A program made the position numbers and the translations under genes. The notes beneath the pieces are model-generated. The model was given only the letters and a program-made list of their open reading frames with translations. It was not told the DNA's origin and searched no databases. This document shows, piece by piece, positions 1 through 6,122 of a DNA stretch of 36,263 nucleotides. Location: positions 1 through 36,263 of the forward strand of contig CAINDI010000025.1 of NCBI GenBank assembly GCA_903847335.1, read 5' to 3'. The first letter of the stretch is position 1. Every line of letters begins with the position of its first letter. This stretch comes from an uncultured Verrucomicrobiota bacterium (GTDB taxonomy: Bacteria > Verrucomicrobiota > Verrucomicrobiia > Palsa-1439).

Positions 1-256
1 GCAATATTATCTCCGGCGCGGTCACGTCGATAGCATCGGCATCGGGCGTGTCGTCCTCAGCTATCCGCGCATCATTGTGGATGCGATTGAGAAAGGTGAT
101 CTGGAACGGAAATTGATTTGCCGGACATTCAGCGATTGCACCACCGCGCCGCGCAACGGCATGATTAGCGGCTGCTATCCGCTGGACGATTACTACAAAC
201 AGAAACCGGAAGCGGCCCAAGTGAAACAAGTCAAACTCACCATGGGAAAACCATGA
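1..256 (+). CDS. C-terminal part of a flavin (Old Yellow Enzyme-like) oxidoreductase, truncated by window start
   Basis: An open frame runs from base 2 to the TGA at 254-256, giving about 84 residues with no start in the window. The segment VGIGR-like (DSIGIGRVVLSYPRI) followed by a Cys-containing stretch (ICRTFSDCTTAPRNG) and a GCYPLD tail resembles the end of NADH:flavin oxidoreductases, where the final FMN-binding strand is followed by a cysteine region. Its stop overlaps the start of the next gene (ATGA), so the two are translationally coupled and probably act in the same pathway on an enone or keto substrate. The family call rests on remembered C-terminal patterns only; the FMN-binding barrel is outside the window. 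Confidence 0.6.
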   Translation, partial: QYYLRRGHVDSIGIGRVVLSYPRIIVDAIEKGDLERKLICRTFSDCTTAPRNGMISGCYPLDDYYKQKPEAAQVKQVKLTMGKP

Positions 257-972
257 AACGCGTCGCGCTCGTCACCGGTGGTAGTCGTGGAATTGGTCTT
301 GGCGTCGCGCAGGCGTTGTTGAAGGACGGTTTTGAAGTTGCGATTTGCGGTGTGCGCCCGACGTGCGACTTGAAAGAATTTTTCTACTGCCAATGCGATG
401 TCAGCGATGCCGGCGCGCGCGCCAAAATGCTCGCCGCGCTCCGGCAACGGTTTGGCCGGCTGGATGTGCTCGTCAATAATGCCGGCATCGCACCGAAAGT
501 GCGCGCCGATATTCTCGACGCCACGGAAGAAAGTTTTGCGGAACTCATTCGCACCAATCTCCAAGGTCCATATTTTCTCACGCAAGCCGTCGCGAAGTGG
601 ATGATCGCCCAGAAATCCGGTTGCATCATCAACGTCTCCTCGATTTCCGCGAGCGTCGCCTCGGTGAACCGGGGCGATTATTGCATCTCCAAAGCCGGCG
701 TCGCGATGGCTACGCAACTCTGGGCCGCTCGACTCGGCGAATTTAACATCCCGGTGTATGAAGTTCGCCCCGGCGTCATCAAGACCGACATGACATCCGT
801 TGTGACTGAAAAATACGACAAACTTCTCGCCGGTGGTCTCACGCTCCAAGCCCGGTGGGGATTACCGGAAGATGTCGGCAAAGCCGTGGCGGCGTTGGCG
901 CGCGGCGATTTCCCGTATTCCACCGGTCAAGTGGTGCTGGTGGACGGCGGTCTGACTGTTCAGCGATTGTAA
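253..972 (+). CDS. SDR-family NAD(P)-dependent oxidoreductase (3-ketoacyl-ACP reductase-like)
   Basis: A 239-residue classical short-chain dehydrogenase, the normal length for the family. Visible motifs are the Rossmann glycine motif TGGSRGIG near residues 8-15, the NNAG motif after strand 4 (around 75), the catalytic Ser in the NVSSIS segment (about 129), and Tyr-x-x-x-Lys in DYCISKAG (about 143-147). The C-terminal PYSTGQVVLVDGG segment is also typical. It would reduce a carbonyl or oxidise an alcohol with NAD(P)H in the cytoplasm; the substrate cannot be told. The ATG overlaps the stop of the upstream flavin oxidoreductase by four bases. The reductase pairing suggests sequential reduction of one metabolite. 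Confidence 0.9.
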   Translation: MKRVALVTGGSRGIGLGVAQALLKDGFEVAICGVRPTCDLKEFFYCQCDVSDAGARAKMLAALRQRFGRLDVLVNNAGIAPKVRADILDATEESFAELIRTNLQGPYFLTQAVAKWMIAQKSGCIINVSSISASVASVNRGDYCISKAGVAMATQLWAARLGEFNIPVYEVRPGVIKTDMTSVVTEKYDKLLAGGLTLQARWGLPEDVGKAVAALARGDFPYSTGQVVLVDGGLTVQRL

Positions 973-999
973 CCGGTTGCACCGTTCTGCGTTTCTGTC

Positions 1000-1022
1000 C
1001 CGTTATCGAACGGCCTTTTTTG
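1000..1022 (+). terminator. probable rho-independent terminator after the SDR gene
   Basis: A perfect five-base-pair stem, CCGTT at 1000-1004 and AACGG at 1009-1013, encloses a four-base loop ATCG and is followed by CC and a run of six T at 1016-1021. It lies 28 bases after the SDR stop, on the strand of that gene. The stem is short, so strength is uncertain. The opposite-strand glycosyltransferase ends at 1103, so the element separates two convergent units. Confidence 0.5.
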
Positions 1023-1102
1023 ACTAAATGGTAAAACTATTTGATGGTGCGGTAGAATGGGTTCACCGCACGCTTGACCAGTAATCTGCCAAGCCACTTG
1101 CC

Positions 1103-2812
1103 TTACTGAAGGTGGATTGCCGTAAAGGAATAAACTTCGTAAATTCCGATTTCAGTGTTTTTGCTTTCGGTTTTATGTTTATTCACAATCGGTAACCGAT
1201 AACTATTATGTCCAGTCAATTCATAATTCACATTCATCGCTGACAGCCATTCCGCAAAAGCCAAATCATTCCGCTGGGATTGGTTTGAATGTGATAGAAC
1301 ACACCGGAGGTTTTTTGGATTAGCGGATAAGAGATCGGATAAACTATAGAAATGGATTCTCTGGTGGTCATACATTGCCCGGTAGCAGGGATAGGAGGGT
1401 TCAAGATAAGTCGCGCCTGAAGGTGGGCTGTAGAGTTGAATGTGTAAGTCCAAATCAATACAAACATTTTGGATACTTGGGTTTTCTATCCAGAACCACT
1501 GCGCAAAATTTCGGTGGATTACAGTTCCTATCGTTTTATATGGATTGGCAATTACAGCGGCTAAACTAGCGGCTCCGGCACCCCAAAATAAAAAGCAAAT
1601 TAACCAACGTAATAGACGTTCTTGCCAGTGACTTTGACGAAGCCATGAAATTGATTGGGCAATTCCCAGCCCCATAAGCAAGCAGATGGATGGGGCGAGA
1701 TATTGCACTAGCCGCGCGACATTTCCAAATGGATAACGTTGCATTCCTGCTGCCACTAGGCCAAGGGCAATCATCGCGAGTGTCAATGTCGCCAGCCATC
1801 GCTGTTTGCTGTGCCATAAAACACAGAAACCAACTACAAAAAATACAAAGGTTGCCGAGTTCCATGGTGGAGTTCGCAATTCCCAAGGATAACCCATAAT
1901 TCCTCCGCAAAACGTACGGAGCAACCAAAGCGGTAATTGAAGCGGGTGTGAAATTGGTGGAAAGCCTTCATTCCAACATTCAAGCATATCGTGTCGGACA
2001 CCATCATATTGAGGGCCGACGATGAATTTCAATAGCACTAGAAATGTGACTACTAAAACACAAAGGAAGACAATAAATGTCCACCAGACTCGCTTATCTC
2101 GACTACGCCAAACCGGTAACGCGAGCGTAATTCCAATGGCTCCAGCGGTGAAGACGGAGGTGAATGAAATCGACAAAGCTACCGGAATAAAAACTACCAA
2201 TGCCCACAACTGGCGTGTTTTTATTGGTGTGTGTTGTTGGGGGGGGGGGGGGGCAACGGATAATTTTTGCCAAAATTCGTAGGCCACACTGATGAGAATG
2301 AGAGTAACGAACAAATCAAGACTGTAGGGTTTTACTTCAGCGCTGTAGCGAATCAAAGTATGGGCCAGCGAAAAGACTGCGACAGCGAGCACTAAGCTCG
2401 GACCCGTAAGAATTTTGTGGGCTAACCGGACAAACAAAGCCAGACTAGCGACGCCGGCAATCACTGCCACAAATCGGAGGGAATGTTCACTAAAACCGAA
2501 TAACTTGGTCATTAACAATTCCCCCCAAAGAAATGAAATTGGGGCGACTTGGTTAAAGTGCAGAGTTTTGGTTAGTTGCACATAGTTTGCATTCACTAGG
2601 TTTGCTGCCAACATTGCTTCATCACCACTTAAGGGGAGACGCAGTAAATATTGCACTATGCGTAATACGACTCCCAACGCAAAAAAAGCCATGACCCATT
2701 GGTTCGCACCTGAAAATGTTCGTGGCAAGGGGATTTTTTTACTGGGATAAGGTAATCCTTGATTTGTTGTGTCTACGTGCGGAGATATAAAATCTGTCTG
2801 TTGTTTATTCAT
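1103..2812 (-). CDS. GT39/ArnT-like polytopic membrane glycosyltransferase containing a 15-C homopolymer
   Basis: A 569-residue protein with roughly ten or more hydrophobic segments. After a first membrane segment (about 38-58) comes an acidic GDE at residues 63-65, the position of the catalytic Asp-Glu in the first extracytoplasmic loop of GT-C enzymes such as ArnT and protein mannosyltransferases. It probably transfers a sugar from a polyprenyl-phosphate donor to a lipid, glycan or protein at the outer face of the inner membrane. The C-terminal 150 residues are a soluble domain. A run of 15 C on the coding strand encodes the prolines near residues 187-191, between membrane segments. The gene is more AT-rich than its neighbours and lacks their CCGG abundance, hinting at horizontal transfer. 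It stands alone, with no operon partner. Confidence 0.75.
   Translation of the reverse strand: MNKQQTDFISPHVDTTNQGLPYPSKKIPLPRTFSGANQWVMAFFALGVVLRIVQYLLRLPLSGDEAMLAANLVNANYVQLTKTLHFNQVAPISFLWGELLMTKLFGFSEHSLRFVAVIAGVASLALFVRLAHKILTGPSLVLAVAVFSLAHTLIRYSAEVKPYSLDLFVTLILISVAYEFWQKLSVAPPPPQQHTPIKTRQLWALVVFIPVALSISFTSVFTAGAIGITLALPVWRSRDKRVWWTFIVFLCVLVVTFLVLLKFIVGPQYDGVRHDMLECWNEGFPPISHPLQLPLWLLRTFCGGIMGYPWELRTPPWNSATFVFFVVGFCVLWHSKQRWLATLTLAMIALGLVAAGMQRYPFGNVARLVQYLAPSICLLMGLGIAQSISWLRQSHWQERLLRWLICFLFWGAGAASLAAVIANPYKTIGTVIHRNFAQWFWIENPSIQNVCIDLDLHIQLYSPPSGATYLEPSYPCYRAMYDHQRIHFYSLSDLLSANPKNLRCVLSHSNQSQRNDLAFAEWLSAMNVNYELTGHNSYRLPIVNKHKTESKNTEIGIYEVYSFTAIHLQ
2239..2253. repeat. 15-base G homopolymer (C on coding strand) inside the glycosyltransferase gene
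   Basis: Fifteen consecutive G on the plus strand, read as C in the coding strand of the GT39-like gene, where they complete an Ala codon, form four Pro codons and begin a Gln codon. A tract of this length is expected to gain or lose bases by slippage. At 15 the reading frame is intact; a change of one or two bases would truncate the protein after about one third of its length. Confidence 0.9.
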
Positions 2813-2974
2813 TAAAATCTCGTATACAACTGAACGTTATCCTCGACATATAACAACCTCTACTTAGAATGGAAAGCGATAATTACGCATCTCGCGAATG
2901 CAGGGGCGAGCACCTCATTGGCCTGGATTAATTGTAATTCATTCCATGTGGCGCAATTTTCACCAGTGATGAAC

Positions 2975-3355
2975 TTACCGGGCCGCGATGACTTCGATTT
3001 CGACGAGCGCGTCTTTCGGGAGGCGGGCGACTTGGACGGTGGAACGCGCGGGGAAATCGCCGGTAAAGAATTTCGCGTAGACTTCGTTCATCGCCGCAAA
3101 ATGATTCATGTCCGCCAGAAAAACGGTGGTTTTGATGACGTGGGCGAAATCGAGGTCTTGCGATTCCAGCACGCCGCGAATGTTTTCGAGGACGCGCACG
3201 GTTTGTTCGACGACGCCACCGGCGACGAGATTACCGGTGGTGGGGTCGAGCGGAATTTGACCGGCGCAAAAGAGGAAGTCACCAGCCCAGACAGCTTGTG
3301 AGTACGGGCCGACAGCTTTCGGTGCGGCGGTGGTGGAAACGATTTTGCGATTCAT
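2975..3355 (-). CDS. ridA: RidA family reactive intermediate deaminase (YjgF/YER057c/UK114)
   Basis: A 126-residue protein, the usual RidA length. The N-terminal AVGPYSQAV segment, the central FCAGQIPLDP segment, and the near-terminal PARSTVQVARLPKDALVEIE segment, which carries the conserved arginine that binds the carboxylate of imine/enamine substrates, are all present. RidA hydrolyses reactive 2-aminoacrylate-type enamines formed by PLP enzymes and protects cytosolic proteins. It is the last gene of the minus-strand operon, three bases after the MauE-like gene, so it is probably co-transcribed with the rhodanese. One of two RidA-superfamily proteins in the window. Confidence 0.95.
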   Translation of the reverse strand: MNRKIVSTTAAPKAVGPYSQAVWAGDFLFCAGQIPLDPTTGNLVAGGVVEQTVRVLENIRGVLESQDLDFAHVIKTTVFLADMNHFAAMNEVYAKFFTGDFPARSTVQVARLPKDALVEIEVIAAR

Positions 3356-3358
3356 AGT

Positions 3359-3763
3359 TTATTCCTTATACCAAAATGTTAGCCAACCGGCGGCAATCAG
3401 TAGTGCGAAATCTTCTGCGAGTGCGGTCAGGCCAACTTTGCGGGCTTCGAGTGTGCTGAAACAACCGCAGCGAATGTCGAGGTGTCGGTAAATCGCTTGA
3501 CCGATGCCGGCCAGAAAAATCACCATCAGCACGGTAATCAGTAGTGCGCTAGGTCGTTTCCAGATTCCGGCGATGAGTAAACTGCCGGCGAGCACTTCCA
3601 CCCACGGCAAGGTAATGGCGACGAGATTGACGAGCGTCTCCGTCAGCAATCGGTAATTCGCAATGTCGCCGGCAAAGCTGGCTGGATTCCAAATCTTCAA
3701 CACGCCAGCCACCACAAAGACGCCGCCGACAATGAACCGGAGAATAAAGTGGAAAGTTTTCAT
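3359..3763 (-). CDS. MauE/DoxX-family redox-associated membrane protein
   Basis: A 134-residue protein with four hydrophobic segments (about 5-22, 45-65, 70-90 and 110-130), the topology of DoxX and MauE. A Cys-Gly-Cys-Phe motif occurs in the loop between segments three and four (about residues 98-101), as in MauE-type proteins thought to help maintain thiol redox state in the envelope. Its start overlaps the rhodanese stop (ATGA). The DUF1573-rhodanese-MauE order is one I associate with Verrucomicrobiota and Bacteroidota. Exact substrate is unknown; the family name and the CxC motif are what the sequence supports. Confidence 0.8.
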   Translation of the reverse strand: MKTFHFILRFIVGGVFVVAGVLKIWNPASFAGDIANYRLLTETLVNLVAITLPWVEVLAGSLLIAGIWKRPSALLITVLMVIFLAGIGQAIYRHLDIRCGCFSTLEARKVGLTALAEDFALLIAAGWLTFWYKE

Positions 3764-4224
3764 GGCTTGTCACCGGTCGTGGTGGTGAAGCCAGCTTGAT
3801 GCCAAACAGTCCAGCCGTTTTGCAGGACGCGGACATTTTGGTAATGGAGTTGCCGGAGGCGCGCGGTGAGGTGATGGCTCAAATCGCATTGCAAACCGTC
3901 GCAGTAAGTCACGATGGCGGTGTCGGGCGCGAGAATGGTGGCGATTTGCGGATAGCGGGCGTCGAATTCTTCCGCCGGTAGGTTGTACGCGCCGGCAATG
4001 TGACCGGCGGCGTAATCGGCCGTTGCGCGGGCGTCGAGGAAAAATGTCGCGCCGGTTTGCCAGAGTTGTTTGGCGTCGGCGAGCGAAATGAAATCCGTCG
4101 GTTGCGGCGCCACTTTCGGCGCGGCGATGTAGGGAATGCGGCGTGGCGAAATTAAATTATCGGCCAATCCCAGCACCGCCCCGGCGCAGGCAATCACGAG
4201 CGCCCGCTGAAGGTTATGCGCCAT
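3760..4224 (-). CDS. rhodanese-like domain protein with an N-terminal membrane anchor or signal
   Basis: 154 residues. The N-terminus (ALVIACAGAVLGLADNLI) is hydrophobic, suggesting export or anchoring. A single rhodanese domain occupies about residues 40-150: the DARATADYAAGHIAGAYNLP segment is the conserved first half, and the active-site loop reads YCDGLQCDLS (about 107-116), with the catalytic Cys at the start of the loop. The closing NGWTVWHQAGF is typical. Such proteins transfer sulfane sulfur or act as persulfide carriers. The gene starts eight bases after the DUF1573 stop and overlaps the MauE-like start, so the three are co-translated. Confidence 0.9.
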   Translation of the reverse strand: MAHNLQRALVIACAGAVLGLADNLISPRRIPYIAAPKVAPQPTDFISLADAKQLWQTGATFFLDARATADYAAGHIAGAYNLPAEEFDARYPQIATILAPDTAIVTYCDGLQCDLSHHLTARLRQLHYQNVRVLQNGWTVWHQAGFTTTTGDKP

Positions 4225-4232
4225 GCCGGCGG

Positions 4233-5249
4233 TTAGTTGCGACGCAGAACATTGATGGTGAATGGAATTTCGACCACCGGTTGTTTTTTGAAATTCGTCT
4301 CGAACCGGACGGTGCCGGCGATGGATTCCTTCGGCACTTTATCGAGCACGGCAACGATTTCAAATTTGCCATCGGCACTCGGATTGAGAGTGACTTTGAG
4401 ATCGGCCACGGTGGACGAGAGATTGGTGATTTCAAGTTTCTGGTCCGGTACACTGGAGCTGACGATGACGCGGCGCGTGGTGCTGGCGGCGCCTTGCGGG
4501 CCGGGCCAATTTTCTGGATCGGGAATTCCCCAAACGAGCTGCTGCGGTGTGAGGAAAACATCGCCGACGATTTGGCCGCTCACCGGAATAATCAACAGCG
4601 GCCGGCTGGCGTCTTCGCCGTGGATATTCACCGTGTTATTGAACCGGCGCGCGACGCCGTCCGCGACGATTTCCACACGAACGGTCAGCGCATTGGTGCC
4701 GCCTTCGGATTTCTCAATTGTCGGATGGATGTGCGCGGCATTGGCGTCCACCGTTTTAATGCCGATGGGTTTGCCGTCGGTGCGTTTGATTTGAATGGTG
4801 AGGTTGGTGGTCGTGCCGAGGCGGAGGTGGCCGACATCCAGCGCTTGCGGGTTGTATTCAAACGCCGGGACGATTTCGACTCGGATTGTCAGCCGCGAAG
4901 CTTGGTTGCTGGGGTCATTGGAGGGAATGGTAATTTGTTTTTCGATGATGCCGCGCGGAATGCTGACATTCATCGTGAATCCGAGATCCGTCTTTTCGCC
5001 GGGGGCCAGTTTATCCACCGTGAGCGCGGCAATGGTACAACCGCACGACGTGGCCGGTTTGCCTAGCGTCAACTGCGCGTTACCGGCGTTCGAAATCACA
5101 AAAGTTCCGGCGACTTGCTGCACCATCGCGGTGCTGCCGAAGTTGTACACCATTTTATCGAACACGATTTTCGGCGTGCCGGTCTCGTCCGCTTGGCACA
5201 CGCTCCAACTCACGCCAATCAACATTGCGATACTCAATAAACGTTTCAT
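4233..5249 (-). CDS. exported DUF1573 domain protein
   Basis: 338 residues with a signal peptide (MKRLLSIAMLIGVSWSVCQA), cleaved after about residue 20. A DUF1573 module follows at about 25-110, with the diagnostic YNFGST start and the SCGCT motif, then two further immunoglobulin-like beta segments to the C-terminus (about 115-210 and 240-335). DUF1573 domains are ASH/MSP-like sandwiches found on envelope proteins; no enzymatic role is established. It is the first gene of the operon with rhodanese, MauE-like and RidA genes. AGGAG sits seven bases before the ATG, one of the clearest ribosome sites in the window. A candidate promoter lies at 5283-5311. Confidence 0.9.
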   Translation of the reverse strand: MKRLLSIAMLIGVSWSVCQADETGTPKIVFDKMVYNFGSTAMVQQVAGTFVISNAGNAQLTLGKPATSCGCTIAALTVDKLAPGEKTDLGFTMNVSIPRGIIEKQITIPSNDPSNQASRLTIRVEIVPAFEYNPQALDVGHLRLGTTTNLTIQIKRTDGKPIGIKTVDANAAHIHPTIEKSEGGTNALTVRVEIVADGVARRFNNTVNIHGEDASRPLLIIPVSGQIVGDVFLTPQQLVWGIPDPENWPGPQGAASTTRRVIVSSSVPDQKLEITNLSSTVADLKVTLNPSADGKFEIVAVLDKVPKESIAGTVRFETNFKKQPVVEIPFTINVLRRN

Positions 5250-5282
5250 AGATAAACTCCTGATTTTGAATTGACCTTGCCA

Positions 5283-5311
5283 CTAATACTGAAACTTTGC
5301 TCTCCGCGCAA
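5283..5311 (-). promoter_or_regulatory. candidate sigma-70 type promoter for the DUF1573 operon
   Basis: On the minus strand TTGCGC (5311-5306) and TATTAG (5288-5283) are separated by exactly 17 bases, 34 bases before the DUF1573 ATG. The -35 match is weak, the -10 moderate. It is a pattern match only. Confidence 0.35.
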
Positions 5312-5329
5312 GTGACAACCGTGTGTCGT

Positions 5330-6058
5330 CTAAAACTTAAAAATCCAATCGTGCGCCAGATATTGATTCGTGGCGAGCGCGGTAATTTTCGCCACTGGTA
5401 ACTCGCGAAGCAATTCATCGGCTTGCCAGCCGTGCCGGAGCGCGATTTGGATTTTTGCGCCGGCTACTCCGAGATTCACCAGAAAATCTTTGTGCGGCCG
5501 ATGGTGCCGGTACGTCGGCTCGCGCGACGGCAATGGCAGCAGGCGTTCAACGCGCTCCACATCAAGGTTCAGCAGAAAACTACCGTGGAAAAGCAAATGC
5601 TGCCGCCGGCGACGTTGAGCGTTGCCGGAAAATTTCAAGTCGCCCAGCGTCAAATCGCTGTGGCCTTGGACGCAAACCGTTCCGATTCCATTGCCCACCA
5701 CCGGTGTAAGAAGTTGCCGGTGTTTTTCCATGATGAATTCGTTGGTCGAGCGGATGTGGGCGAGGGGACCGGTCTCCGGTATCCGCAAAATCAGCGAGTA
5801 ATTCAGGCAACCCGGTCCTTGCAAAACCGAACCGCCACCGGTGCAACGCCGCAAGACCGAGACGCCGTCGTGCCGGGCTTGGTCGAGATTGGCTTCAGTG
5901 CGAATTTTGTTGGAGTAGCCGAGGACGAGAAAATGCTCCGGTGGTTGCCAGACACGCAGGATTTCGCCGGCGTGACCGGCTTCGGCGAGGTCGAGCAGCA
6001 CTTCATCGCAAGCGAGATTCTCCGCCGGCGTTGGCAATGTGAGGTCGAGAAATTGCAC
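5330..6058 (-). CDS. lplA: lipoate-protein ligase A family protein
   Basis: 242 residues from the GTG at 6058; in-frame ATGs at 6106, 6124 and 6148 would lengthen it, but the family begins near QFLDLTLPTPAENLACDE, just after this GTG. The motif RRCTGGGSVLQGPGCLNYS is the lipoyl-AMP binding segment of LplA/LipM proteins, and LGDLKFSGNAQRRRR carries the conserved catalytic lysine (GDLKFSGNA). It attaches lipoate (or octanoate) to E2 or H proteins in the cytosol. It is divergent from aceE, whose complex requires a lipoylated E2, so a shared control region is likely. The longer starts would overlap the aceE start. Confidence 0.9.
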   Translation of the reverse strand: MQFLDLTLPTPAENLACDEVLLDLAEAGHAGEILRVWQPPEHFLVLGYSNKIRTEANLDQARHDGVSVLRRCTGGGSVLQGPGCLNYSLILRIPETGPLAHIRSTNEFIMEKHRQLLTPVVGNGIGTVCVQGHSDLTLGDLKFSGNAQRRRRQHLLFHGSFLLNLDVERVERLLPLPSREPTYRHHRPHKDFLVNLGVAGAKIQIALRHGWQADELLRELPVAKITALATNQYLAHDWIFKF

Positions 6059-6064
6059 ACCTAA

Positions 6065-6106
6065 AGTATAGCCGGTGTTTGTGTTTTGGCGAGAATCGGT
6101 TATCAT
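6065..6106. promoter_or_regulatory. divergent lplA/aceE control region with two candidate -10 boxes
   Basis: On the minus strand TATACT (6070-6065) is placed so that transcription would begin at about 6058, the proposed lplA GTG. On the plus strand TTGTGT (6079-6084) and TATCAT (6101-6106), 16 bases apart, would start aceE about ten bases before its ATG at 6123. Neither gene has a clear Shine-Dalgarno sequence. These are inferences from consensus matching. Confidence 0.35.
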
Positions 6107-6122
6107 TTCCGACGCATTGCTC

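Noticed and set aside
4143-5066. 307-residue plus-strand frame over DUF1573
   Set aside because: Antisense shadow of a well-supported gene, no recognisable motifs.
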